Assembly (NCBI GenBank): GCA_023897205.1
Contig: JAHWDD010000002.1
Span: 6,634,001 to 6,698,000 of the forward strand
Length of the DNA stretch: 64,000 nt
Direction: 5' to 3'
Origin: Exophiala sp. HKRS030
Lineage: Eukaryota > Ascomycota > Eurotiomycetes > Chaetothyriales > Herpotrichiellaceae
Position 1 is the first letter of the stretch. The number at the start of each line of letters is the position of its first letter. A program made the translations under genes and the position numbers. The notes below the pieces were generated by a model. It worked only from the letters and a program-made list of their open reading frames with translations. It was not told where the DNA came from and searched no databases. Positions 24,369 through 36,335 of the stretch are shown piece by piece.

Positions 24369-25406
24369 GGTTGAGAATAGAAGCTGGGAATATCTCTGTG
24401 TCCTTGTGTCCTCTGTATTTCTTTGAGTCACGGAAAAGGCGTGCTATTTCGCAATCAAATATACTTCACTTGTGCACCTGGACTACTCGATGATCTTTCT
24501 CGACAACAACGACAGAACAGAGGAGTCACTTCAAGTCTCTGGGTGATATTCTTCATGGTACGATAATCCAGAGACAAGGCTTGACTATCTTGGTCTTTCA
24601 TGGTGGATAGGCATTGCAGAAGTCCAGGGGTAACCAATCAAACTCTGGCAATGACTTTTGCTTTCGGAGATGTGAGCTTGACGAGCGTTGTGAGTTGCCC
24701 ATTCGCGGACCAAGTTCAATCTCTACCATCCCCAGACTGTGATGGATCGGAGTCTTAGTCAGAGGAACACTGATCAACCGAAGGGCTCAAAGGATTCAGA
24801 GTTTAACGGGTCGCCGGCTGGTGTTTGCCAAGGCTCGTCGTGGGTTTCCCAAAAATTTCATCCTTTCTTCCCTCCTTATCCACGCTGCTGCCGGATGCGA
24901 TAAAGCACGGGTCTTGTTGAATTACTCTGATAAGGCGATAAGGTTGTGACTCAATTGCTTGTCGTCTTGGATGGTGTGATGATGGAATCGTAAAGGGGAT
25001 GCTTCATCTGTATTCCGATACTCAACACCCAAATTTGTCGACTTTGGAGTTCAGCAACATACGACGAAAGGCTCTCTAGGTTGTAATTTCGTATAGTCAA
25101 AGAGTCGAGGCATAGTCCGGGTTTTCTAGGCGCATTCTTGGGAGATTCTTGCGCCCAGAGAGCGCCCCATCGTGCCCGGAACATTCGTTGGAAGTACCCG
25201 CAGAAAAGACCAGCCCAGGCCCTCGACCCTTGGCAACGTCATTCGCTGACCGGGACTCTCATATCTGACATCTCATCCTCAAGATTCCTTGAATCCTCAC
25301 CATAGAGAGCATATCCTCAAACTTCCCACAAGCGTATGGTCGGTCGCAGGATAAGCGCTCTTCAGAGTGCTCTAGCACCCTCAAGCCACAGTCCACTCCG
25401 TCAGGA
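24369..25406. promoter_or_regulatory. Divergent promoter region of aminotransferase and Zn2Cys6 regulator
   Basis: 1.04 kb, free of recognisable genes, between two divergent starts. It may carry shared control elements. Isolated CGG/CCG triplets occur (for example near 24813, 24893 and 25109), but I see no clean spaced inverted pair that would define a Zn2Cys6 site. Confidence 0.5.
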
Positions 25407-27104
25407 ATGAAAAAGCAGGTGCGACGATCATTTTCATCATGTTGGACCTGCCGTCGTCGTCGAGTCAGTTGCGATGGCGGGCTTCCGTGTACTTCTTGCA
25501 AAAAGCGCAAAGTTGAATGTGAGGGTTATCGTGTCGAGCTGGCTTGGGTAGATCCGAAGACGGGAGCATACAAGTCCAACAACCGTCGAACCCTGGATTT
25601 CGCTTCGACCTGGGACGGCTGGCCCATTTATCAGGATAAACAATTGGACAATCTACTCGACGATAATGACACCGAAAAAGAAGACAACGATAGCATTTTC
25701 GCATTTCAGGCCTTGGGTCGGAATCCTTTCGGAGTTATCCATTTTGAACCATGTAAAAGAATCGAAAATGTGGTCATGACCACGAGCTCACCGACGTTAC
25801 ATCGACCTCTCATATTGTCACCATTACAGGAATTGCCTGTACATGAAAGGATTCTCTTCCACAATTACACTGAAAGAATCGCACTTCTCATGATACCCAT
25901 CGATGGTGCCATCAACCCATGGAAGACTACTTATCCTGCCATTGCTCTGCAGAGGACTTCTCCGGCTCACAGCAGCCTTTACCATGCTTTACTGGCTCAA
26001 TCCGCATTTCATCTTTTCAACGTATATCCGTCTGGCTCGGATCTTAGCAAGTATAATCGCCGGAAAGGCCTCGAACATTATCTACACGCCGTGGTCGCAT
26101 TACAGACCTGTCTCGAACTACCTTCGCCGGACTATGAGGCATGTGTCGCTGCGCTTCTTACAATAGCGATCGTCGAGGTAAGTAAAGAGCACCGCCCTAC
26201 TCTTAATTCCGTCGACTTATGATTACAGGGCGTTTATGCATCTGAAACAAAGCAATGGCGTTGTCATTTTCAAGGCGCAATAAGTTTCATCACCAAATTC
26301 ATGCAACGCACCCCGTGGCTTGTCTCGAGAGATGCCTGGGTTCTCTCTCAGAGTCTAGTGCTTTCATTCGAGGTTGCTCAGACAAGTTGCACAATGCTTG
26401 AAGATCGATCCACTATCATTGATGATTTATGTGAGGCTGTGTCGTTACAAGCCAATTTCGGCTACACTATCGGCGCAAGTCGTGATGTTTTATACGCCCT
26501 TTCCACTATTCGGAGACTAAGGCTCCAACTAACGAGTGAGAACAACATAAGGAAAGATGAAGTTGTTACAGTCATTGAGAACCTGGTTCAGACTCTCACC
26601 TCTGAGGAGACAGATGCTCTCCCACCAGTCTTGATGGAAGAACATCACACTGCGGAAACGCAGACTCATACACAATCTAAACCTGAAAAGGGTACTCGTT
26701 ATCTGGCTGTCCTTCATCGTCGAATCTTTCGGAACGCCGCACTGATATACCTCTACCGAACAATCTTCAAGTCTGTCCCCGCAATCATCGAGACTTATAT
26801 CTCAAGCGTCTTGAAAGATACCGTCGAATTCTTGGATCTTCATGGAGGAAGTGTATCTGCCTGGCCAGTCTTCATGGCTGCGGTGGAGGCATGTAATGAG
26901 ACCGATCGCAAAAATGCTAGCAAGTGGCTGACATGCTCTTGCGCACTTGGTATACAGAATCGACATGCGATCAGGGAGATTGTTGAAGGAGTCTGGCATG
27001 AAAGAGACTTACAAGCGAAGTTTCTGAACGTCAAGCCAAATCAGGTGGACGTGGACTGGACACAGATCCAGCATGAGCTGGAGATTGACTTGTTACTTCT
27101 TTGA
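25407..27104 (+). CDS. Zn2Cys6 fungal transcription factor
   Basis: Two exons (25407-26177, 26229-27104; intron 51 nt) encode 548 residues. The zinc cluster lies at the N-terminus with cysteines at residues 12, 15, 22, 28, 31 and 38 (CX2CX6CX5CX2CX6C), then the YRVELAWVDPKTGAY segment that often follows it in the Fungal_trans_2 subgroup. The remaining protein is mostly helical and hydrophobic, consistent with that regulatory domain. It is divergent from a class III aminotransferase and upstream of an amidase on the same strand, so a local role in nitrogen-compound catabolism is plausible but not shown. Confidence 0.9.
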
Positions 27105-28098
27105 AAGGTCTTATGTCGCGATGATCATGACCAGGAAAGGTCAATGTTCAGGTGTTGAGGCGCCTTTTTCCAGCCGGGCCAGCATTGTAGGCCCCCTTTC
27201 TTGCACGGATAAAGTGCAAATCTATCAGGATGGGTGGGTGGTTCTTGGTTTTTTTACGTTGGCTTTGTGTTTTCGCATTCCCAGAAACTCACGCAGCAGT
27301 GTATATGCTCGGTAATGCATGTATTGATGATATAGAAGTGACTGACGTGTCTTCCTTCTGCAACTGTGTCACCCATCCGTCCTTTCATCTTAGACCCTCC
27401 ATTTTCCAGGTAGCGCTGAAGTTCCCGATCCAACAGTCAATGTATCTGCTTGCTCATCCCTAATACTAACGCTGCATTCCGCAGGGGTAGTAACATAAGA
27501 ATGAAGACATGTCATGATATTCCAGAAGGTGATTGAACATCGAATCCAAAAGTACATCGATTTCGATTCCAGGGCTGCTCCCCTCCCAAATCTGTAAGCA
27601 CTACCAGTCTTCCATGTACAAACTTGACAACTAAGAGTCTTTCTCCAATCATAGGCCATGATTCCAAAAATTGGAGAAATCTCACCCTATCATACCTTTT
27701 CCACTAGGTTTTGACAGCTCTGTACATCTTTAACGATCAAGATGCCGATCTCCGTTTCGTACAAGAACTCCAATTCCACAGATACCCAATAAAGATAGGT
27801 ACTCCGTTCGGACCTGTCTAATGAGGTGACTTAGTGTATTATTGTCATATCAGCATCTCCGCATCAGTCGGGAATCGCGCGATAACAAACGACGTACCAA
27901 CAATATAATCTAACATGTACCAATGTCTTTTGCTCTCACGTACATACATGCTATGTGGTCAACTGTGATCCTTGGACACCTGTACACTCAGGCCTCACCG
28001 TTTGCAGAACCAACCTTGTGATTATATATTCATAGCGTCCGGCTCACTGGCCCTTCTCTGAGCTGGAGCGCCGACTCGTCCAAGTCGACAATTGAGGA
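27105..28098. other. Intergenic region upstream of amidase
   Basis: 994 bp with no supportable gene. It is presumed to contain the regulator 3' UTR and the amidase promoter. GATA-type motifs are present at about the number expected by chance. Confidence 0.5.
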
Positions 28099-30166
28099 AT
28101 GGAAGCCATCATCTCACGCGTACAAGCGGCGCGCGACGCCTCGATCCCAGCCGAATGGCGCCTCCCGAGCGATGCACCATTCGACCCAGACTCGCGACCG
28201 ATCGACATCTTCAAAAGACCCGGTCTACTGTCACCGGAGGAACTAGCTATCACAGAGCAGAATGCCACGGAGTTGCTCGAAAAGCTGCACAAGGGAGCGT
28301 TGTCGGCGGTCAGCGTTACGAATGCGTTTGCTAAGAGGGCTGCTGTCGCCCATCAGATCGTCAATTGCTTGACTGAGTTCTTTCCTGATGAGGCGTTGAA
28401 AAGGGCGGCGGAGTTGGATGAAATTTATCAGAAGACGGGGAGGCTTGTGGGGGTGTTGCATGGCTTGCCGATTGCGATTAAGGTCAGTCCCTTTTCTATC
28501 TCTTGATGTCGGTTTGTGGGGTTTCTGACTAGGGTTAGGACATGTAAGTGTGCAAGATGCTTCTTTGGGAATTGAGTGGTGGGACATTGATGAGATTAGG
28601 TATGATGTAAAGGGACATTTAACTACTGTGGGCTACGTGTCCTGGCATGACAATGTGGCCGATTCGGATGCTTCGTTGGTCAAGGTCATGAAGGATGCTG
28701 GCGGTATGTCACGATCGGATAGGAGAGAGACTGTGCAAGTCACTCGAGCATCTTGGGACTCTCATTCGAATGCTCAAACATCATAGTGGTGACTGACCAT
28801 CTGTACAGCCGTGATATTCGCAAAGACAACAATGCCGCAGACCGGAATGGCTCTCGAAACGTACAGTAACCTCTGGGGCCGCACGCTCAATACTTACAGC
28901 ACCAAGTTCGGCTCAGGTGGATCCTCTGGTGGAGACGGCGTGCTCGTCGGATTGAGAGGCGTGGCAACAGCACCTCTAGCCTCTGATATTGGTGGCAGCA
29001 TTCGAGCTCCCGCTGCTTTCAACGGGCTGTACGGTATGAGACCGACGTCCGAAAGGATTCCGAGAAAGGGGCTTCGATCGACTGTTGCTGGACAGATCTC
29101 AATCAAGACTTCATGTGGACCTATCACGCATTCCATGGCGGATCTGAAATTGATGGTCAAATTGATACTAACGCATCCGACGCTGCCGTTCGAGGGTAGC
29201 TGTCCGCCTGGCTGGTGGAATGAAGTTGAGCCGCCCAAGGAGAAATTGCGTATTGGTCTTATCTTGACCGACGGCGTGGTCGACCCGCATCCTCCTGTGA
29301 CTAGAGCGTTGAAGGAGTCGGCGGAGAAATTGAAGGCGGCTGGTCATGATGGTTGGTGATCCCCTTCTGTCCAACCTTGGCTCATTTTGCTGACATAACC
29401 CGAGTGTTCGAGTACAAGTTGCCTTTCGATGCATGGGAAGCAGCGTTGACGACGGTATGACATAAGAACAGCATTGAAGTGATGAGTCTGACTTTCACAG
29501 TGGGCACTATATTGGCAAACAGGGGCTGCAGAGGCCAAAGGCTTCATCGCCGCCTCAGGAGAAAGCCCATTGGCGCCATATGCCCGAAATCTTGAGATCT
29601 TCAAAACCAAGGCTCTGACCACGCAGGAGCTGTTTGCAGTAAGTTGGTTAGATTGAGTGTCAAATGAGTACTCTGTCACTAATCGGCATGTCGCTAGTAT
29701 AACGCCAAACAACTGAATTACAAATGGGCGTTTGCGCAATCGTGGCAAGACACGGCAGCGAACTCACCCTCTGGAGACAGAACAGTCGATGCCATCATTT
29801 GTCCAGTCTCACCTGCAGCATCGATTCCACATTCGTTTCCTGTGTGGTGGGGTTATACCTCACTGTGGAACTTACTCGATTACCCATCTGTGATCGTGCC
29901 AGTGAAAGACCTTGCCATTGATCCGAAAAAAGATAAGAAAGACATAACTTATCAGCCACGAGAGAATCCGTTCGACAAGGAGAATTGGGAAGTTTGTAAG
30001 TCGAACGACTGCCCTCATCACAGAGCGTAGGTTAAAAACTGACTTGGTAGATGATCCGGAATTGTGGAAAACCCAACCAGTGACTATCCAGGTTGTGGGT
30101 AGGCCATACAAGGATGAGGACTTGGTAGCTGTTTCGGAAGTGATTGACAAGGTCATCAATGGTTAG
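28099..30166 (+). CDS. Amidase, AmdS-type (amidase signature family)
   Basis: Hydrolyses a carboxamide to acid plus ammonia by the Lys-Ser-Ser mechanism. Eight exons (28099-28482, 28539-28543, 28600-28703, 28809-29351, 29405-29454, 29501-29638, 29698-29995, 30051-30166) encode 545 residues, matching Aspergillus acetamidase length. Catalytic residues are Lys128 (HGLPIAIK), Ser204 in GSGGSSGG and Ser228 in DIGGSIR; the 24-residue spacing between the serines fits the family. Exon 2 is only 5 nt (GACAT). It is needed to keep frame and to supply the conserved Asp after Lys128; both flanking introns are 56 nt. The substrate is unknown. The next gene on the same strand is a Zn2Cys6 regulator. Confidence 0.93.
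28539..28543 (+). other. Five-nucleotide microexon of the amidase gene
   Basis: GACAT lies between a TTAG acceptor and a GTAAGT donor. Skipping it would join Lys128 directly to a GTA TGA reading and stop translation. The nearer upstream acceptor would add an in-frame TAG. Inclusion gives IKDMYDVKGH, as expected for the family. Confidence 0.8.
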
Positions 30167-30540
30167 AATCTGTTGGTGTAGAGACGGGATTATTGATCAA
30201 TCCTTTATATCGTTTCGTAAGTCGAGTGGTGACAGCATGTCTGTGAAATAGTTCATAAGGTATAACTATACTCACACACCATGGGCTTATGCTAGCCTAT
30301 GCTCCACCACCTTTTCAATTGAAATGAATTAGATGACATATCGGTCCAGAGAGGATTGCAGTTGAGGAATTGCGACATCGAAACACCTGATAACTAATCC
30401 AAACTTGGCGGTTTGTCGTCGGCCCCCTCCCCTCAAATAAAAGTTTCCCACCCGACCCTCAATTCCCACCCGAAGACTCCGATTTCATTGTCCTTGCATG
30501 TGAGGCCCGTATCTCTCGGTTGACTTTTTGTTCCCTGCAA
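30167..30540. other. Intergenic gap between amidase and regulator
   Basis: 374 bp holding the amidase 3' UTR and the promoter of the next regulator. A short C-rich tract lies near 30420-30480. Nothing else is seen. Confidence 0.5.
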
Positions 30541-33069
30541 ATGAGCGACATCTCAGATACAAAGCCACCACGACAGGCAACCGCTTGCAATTGGTGTCGT
30601 CAGCATAAATTGAAATGTGATTTGGAACAACCATCGTGCCGCAATTGCCGGAAGCGCAATGTCGAATGCATCACTACAGATCTCCGGAGACCAGATCAGT
30701 CAGGACGACGTACTCAGCCTAAGGGTCGACGAGTGAGTCGCAAGTCTTCCAAACAGTCTTCGACACCTCTATCAAATCAATCGTTGGCTGAAGTGCCAAA
30801 TAACAGCAAAAACACCGCCACTACCACTACCAACACTGCGACGGTGCTTTCTTCCTCAGCATCACCTTCGCCTCCACCGTCTCCTACAGACGAGTTGCTG
30901 GCCACGATTCATCATGATAGTACTGTTCCATCAATCTTTGCAGTACCTTTTCAGGCCGCCGGTCGTCGACGCAACGGTAATACGCCACGTTCTGAGGCTA
31001 TCCGAGATCAAGCTGTGACAGAGTCCACTTTGACCGAGAACTCATGGCAAACCAGTGACCATCACCCTACACCGAACGACAATTCAAACGTAATCGTTGT
31101 CACCGACAAAAGTCGCTCTCGATTCCAGATGGTCGGCAGCGGCAGCAGTATTTATGTCATGGCACAGTGGCTTGATCTTTTCTTCGTTAAAAGCGATTTC
31201 TGGAAAGCGATTTATCCGTTCTTTCAGCAAGGCTTAGCATTCTCAGTTGAAGTTCCACTGCCATTTCTCAGTTCTCTTCCTCAATTGCCATCATCGCCAA
31301 TGATTGAAAAATATGTCTCGACATTCTTCACCCGTATACATCCGATTTATCCAATCATCGACCGTGATGTATTGGTCGAGTCGATATCGAATCTTCGCCC
31401 GAAGCTAGAACATCAACCACCATCCTTGAGTCCGAGAGATTATCCCGCACTCGCCTGCATTTATGCTGTCTTCAGTATTTCAGCCGATGAGGAGCAAGGA
31501 GGACCGACTCAAAGCGGAACACATTACCTCGAAGGTGCATACTTTCTGTATGCCCACCTAGTTGCTATGCCATATGTCACGTCTGTACAGGCACTGCTTC
31601 TCCTCACCATCATTCTACGGCATCGCAATAAAGATGCCGCTTGTCTGGGCACCCTCGGACAAGCAATTCGCATTGCACAGTCGATTGGCCTCCACCGACG
31701 TATTACCACTATAGAAACTATACCCACTGTTCTTGACTTGCATTCTCGAATATGGTGGACGGCATATATCTTGGAACGGACGATGGAATTAGAAACTGGA
31801 AGACCATCTGCGATTAGAGACTCGGAATGCGATCAAGTCTTACCACGACCAGTTGTCGAAACTCAATCGACAGATTGTTCTTACGATTATTTTGGTGCGT
31901 TGATAAAGCTGGCACAAATTCAGAATAGAATTCTTCATTTATACTACAGTAAAAGTCAAAGTCGCAAGACCAAAGATTTGTTGTTTGAGATGGGTAGGAT
32001 CGATCGAGCACTGATGGATTGGGCTGGCACATTTCCCGAAGAGATTAGGTACGATCTGCTGTTGTCTGTAAAGTCTGTGACTAACTTCTCTTAGACCCGG
32101 TCGAGACATTTTCTGTCCCACAGAGTCTTACCACCTTGCGACGTATGTCACACTGCAATATCATCAAACGTATGTTCGTGAGACGTTGTTACGGTAGAAC
32201 CGTACTGACAAAGATGACAGAACCATGGCCCTCCACAGACCAGCATTAATGTCTGCCACAGCCTGGCTTCGCAATCGTGTTGGTCATCTTTGTGCCGGAA
32301 CACCATGGAAGAGCAGGTTGAGATATTGTCTCTGCATCGGCGCTGCGTCTGCAAGAGCGAGTCTGAAAGCCATGAATGATTTGTTGTTGTATAGTGAAAG
32401 GTCAAGACTGATCACGGCAAACCAAATCATGTTGAGTGTTCTGGTTCTCGCAATTTATGTTACCAGAATACCGACAAGCAGGATGAACGAGTCGGATTTA
32501 GCGGTGAGTACTCACTTCATTTGGCCTCCACATCTCCCTGTAATCGTAGCTCACATCGAAACAGATCGTTTGTACTTTCGCTGAGGAGGTTGAGCAAGAG
32601 TATCTCGACATGGGTCAAGACGCCGAGTTTGCCCGAGGTAAGCTCACTGATTTGGGTCTCTTGCGAGGCTGTATTCAGTTTCAAATGTCTTACATTTCTC
32701 TCAGGGTTATCTGTCCTCCGTGATCAACTGACCGCACATGTATCAAGAACAAAGATGGACCTCCGACAGCGCAAAAGGCAAAAGCAATTAAACACTGCTA
32801 GTGCTTCAGCAGCAGAGTCCATACAGATACCTCCATCTGATTTGTCTCGAATGTCATCATGCGTGGGTGACATATCATCACGATACATCACAGATATGCA
32901 AATGGATCTTCAACTTGAAGAAAGTCCAGACTTACAAGAGGCATGGCCTTGTTTGTGGACTGAAGATTTGAGTAATTTCTATCTTAATGACCCGAATCAA
33001 GATATGCTAAGCGCGTATCTACTGGGATTGCCTCAAGTGGGAGAGAATGAAATTTCAGAGACTGTATGA
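30541..33069 (+). CDS. Zn2Cys6 fungal transcription factor with fungal-specific TF domain
   Basis: Five exons (30541-32048, 32095-32169, 32221-32503, 32565-32637, 32705-33069) with introns of 46, 51, 61 and 67 nt encode 767 residues. The zinc cluster has cysteines at residues 16, 19, 26, 33, 36 and 43 (CX2CX6CX6CX2CX6C), followed by a basic and Ser/Thr-rich linker. The regulatory domain (about 250-500) shows the family pattern FFTRIHPIYPIIDRD, LGQAIRIAQSIGLHR and RIWWTAYILERTMELETGRPS. The start is the first ATG in frame at 30541. It lies 374 bp downstream of the amidase on the same strand. Similar regulators often sit beside the catabolic genes they control, but this is inference. Confidence 0.9.
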
Positions 33070-33316
33070 TACAATAAGAATAGAGAATGAAACTATACTT
33101 GTGGGGAATTTGGGCCTACAAATTGCGTATGATGGCATATCTAGATCGCCCTACGCTGTCGCATGGTCTTTGCTGCGCCGTAGATCCTCCTTATCGATAA
33201 GAAATCTCCGCCCAGAAAATTTGGAGAAGATGAACAAATTCTCGACGACCAAGTCTCACCTCACCGTCTGTCTCTACTTCCCTCATTTTACCTGCCCGTT
33301 GCCATATAACCCAAGA

Positions 33317-34728
33317 ATGGCGAGACCAAGAAAGAAGAAGAGGACTCATGTCCCCGTGGACGATGCTCCGGGAAAAACTAATCGTGGTAACCGGCGACCA
33401 AAGAGTATGGTTATTCGAATGGGCGCAGGTGACATTGGTCCCAGCGTTACGCAACTCGCAAGAGATTTTCGAGCTGTGATGGAGCCGGATACTGCAAGCA
33501 GATTAAAGGTGAGTGCACAAATATCTGAATCTTCTTGTGAAAGTTCTAACATCGAGGTTCCTAGGAACGCAAAGCAAACAAACTCAAAGACTACACTTCC
33601 ATGGCCGGTCCACTGGGCGTCACACATCTCTTCCTCTTCTCGAGATCAAAGAACGGCAATGTCCACCTTCGTGTCGCACTTACTCCGCGAGGCCCAACAC
33701 TCACATTTCGGATCGAACGATATGCTTTGGCAAAAGATATCGCAAAAGCGCAGAAGCATCCTCGCGGAGGCGGCAAGGAATATCTTACTGCGCCTCTGCT
33801 TGTCATGAACAATTTCAGTTCACCACCAGGGGAAAACAAGGATGGCGACAATCCAATCAAGAAGCAACTCGAATCATTGACAACAACCATCTTTCAAAGC
33901 ATGTTTCCACCGATCAACCCCCAAGCCACACCTCTGAACTCGATCAAGCGCATTCTTCTCCTCAACCGCGAAGCCCAATCAGATGGGACATATATTCTCA
34001 GTCTCCGACATTACGCCATCACAACTCGAAAGTCGGGTGTGTCAAAACGAGTTCGCAGATTCGATCCCAGTCAACAACGGATTCGTGAGAAAAAGAGTGG
34101 GGCACTACCAAACCTAGGAAAATTAGAAGATGTCGCCGATTATATCCTCGATCCTGCCGCTGGCGGATATACATCTGCAAGCGAAACTGAACTCGACACC
34201 GACAATGAGATCGAGGTGCTAGAGACGACTACCCAGCGAGTTCTCAGCAAGCGGGAACAGCAGAGATTGGCCAACGGCGAAGGAAAAGGTTCGACCGAGT
34301 CCAAGAAATCCAACGTCGAGAAACGAGCAGTCAAATTGGTCGAATTGGGTCCGAGAATGAGACTGCGCATGGTCAAAGTCGAAGAAGGAGTCTGCGATGG
34401 ACGTGTCATGTGGAATGAATTTGTGACAAAGACAAAAGCCGAAGAGAAGGCGCTTGACGAAAAATGGGACATCAGGAGAAAAGAGAAAGAGGCTAGGAAG
34501 CAACTACAGAAGGAAAACGTCGAAAGGAAGAAGCAATTGAAGAAGAACACAAAAGCCAACTCTGGAGAAGGTGGAGATGCAGATGCAGAGGAGAGCGAAG
34601 AGGAATGGGATAGCGACGAGCTCGAAGCGTGGGACGACGTCGACGACATTGACGAGGAAGAGAATGGCGCACAGGGAGAGCAAGCCGAGGGCGAAGACGA
34701 AAATGAAGACGAAGAAATGGAGGGCTGA
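33317..34728 (+). CDS. SSF1: Brix-domain ribosome biogenesis protein, SSF1/Peter Pan family
   Basis: Nucleolar factor required for 27S pre-rRNA processing and 60S subunit assembly. Two exons (33317-33508, 33565-34728; intron 56 nt) encode 451 residues. The N-terminus is very basic (RPRKKKRTHVP). The Brix domain spans about residues 30-300 and includes the diagnostic MAGPLGVTHLFLFSRS and TPRGPTLTFRIERY segments and the LGPRMRLRMVKVEEG RNA-binding-type motif. The C-terminus is a Lys/Glu-rich helix followed by an acidic tail ending in EDEEMEG, as in other Ssf proteins. It follows a transcription factor on the same strand by 247 bp. Confidence 0.95.
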
Positions 34729-36335
34729 GAAACTCTTCAAACGCAGGGTCAACACGGAAAATTTCGCACAAGTCTTGAAATCTACTATGTACCAGCACAA
34801 ACGTATCCGACGTATTTCTGACACTGACGAGATTCGTTGCATCTTTTGAGCCACCAAGGGAAGGACATATTCCATGGACAACCAGCCCCTCGCTCATTCA
34901 GCGGCGCCGCCCAGTCGGTCACAGGGGCAAGTTCTACCTACTGTGCGAAGCCTCCTGAATCTCGACCACGGCCTCAAAGCTGCATTGGCACCAAAACATG
35001 CTTACAAGGAACGAAGTTGGACTCCAATACCTAACCACTGGGACCCAATTCCCGCTCCGAGCCCAGTTTGACGCAAACCAGCTAAACCCATCTATATCCC
35101 AAGGCGCACCGCAAAGCGATTTTGCCAAAGGCGCATCCAGAATAATCACCAGAGCAGCCAAAGTGTGAGCTCACCGTTGAAGAAACACCCCGCCCGCGGC
35201 CGAGATGTCGACTGCTTCATGAAAGCCCAAACACATCATTTGTTTGCCGTGGTGGGGAGGAGGGGGGAGGTGGGAGTGGGGAGCTGTTTAGGGGAAGGCA
35301 GTCGTGACCTCAAGCGACAACCCAGCGCTGTGCTTCTCGGCAAGAGGAAGACGATGGCGTGATGCACGAGACTAGATACACTAGGCGGGTGACACGGAGC
35401 GGATCTCGTGATTACCTGTGGCTGGCTGGTTGAGAATGTTGACGCTCTGTACCCAATAGCACAGTAACTAGTCTTCTGGTCTGGAAACGCGTCACTATGT
35501 CATAGGAGAGTCTGCATTCCTTTCCGACTAGTCTAGACGCTGGAGGCTGGGGTGTTATTGTAGTCTACGATGATCATATTTTGGGGGATATAGACAGTAG
35601 TAGATATAGCAATGCAATATGAAAGTCGTCGTGGCTATCGTATGGGCAGAAACATCTATGCTCTGATCTCTCGATTATGCAAGCCCCTGAACAACGTATC
35701 AGGGAATGTGTGCACGCATCGCAGCAGATAAAAATGGCTTAATTAGAAGAGAGTATCTGAGAAAATGTCATTTCCTAGTTAGATATCTAGCAAGACAGAG
35801 CAGTGTGGTCATGCGCGGTTGACATAACGCCTTGCTGTCGTCCGTGCCGTGCAATGCTCGTTGATCCAAAAACATGATTCGCGGGCTGGAGTCCGCGGCG
35901 GAACAGATAAGGGTGTAAATGCTTGACTTTCGCGAAGAGTCGAGTTGTCCGAAAGTGGTGATCGTGGATGCAGAGCCAATGAGTTTTGATTGTCAGGATG
36001 ATATTGAGGAGTGGCGGAGGAAGCGACCTGTCATCGTCCGTTGGGAGATATTGTTGCGCTAAACCGAACAGCGCCGATCAAAATCACAACCACAAATTTC
36101 ATACCTCCGCACCTCCTTCCTCTCTCTGTTCTCCATCCCATAACAGTCTCTGCGAGTTTCAATAGCAGTATCGTCAGTCAAGTGGAGACATGCTCATCAG
36201 AGCCACTGCAGAATGGTAACCCCGACCGGACAGACACGAGCCATGAGTTCTTCGATTGGGTCTATCGAGGGCCATCATTTTCCCGAATAAACTTGAGCAA
36301 TGCTTGCATTCCAATCTCTTCTTCCGGGTGAGGTT
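34729..36335. other. Convergent intergenic region
   Basis: 1.6 kb between the ends of SSF1 and the E2 gene. Several short frames exist (for example 36011-36331, 106 codons), none with a recognisable product. A G-rich tract at 35251-35282 is listed separately. Confidence 0.55.
35251..35282 (+). other. G-rich tract fitting a G-quadruplex pattern
   Basis: Contains four G-runs of at least three separated by 3-4 bases (GGGG, GGGGGG, GGG, GGGG in order), which satisfies the simple G3+N1-7 rule on the + strand. It is located in a convergent intergenic region, so a role in RNA 3' ends or replication is only speculative. Confidence 0.65.

Noticed and set aside
27105..28098. GATA (AreA-type) sites before the amidase
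   Set aside because: I count about four HGATAR matches in 1 kb, close to the roughly three expected by chance, so there is no evidence of enrichment.
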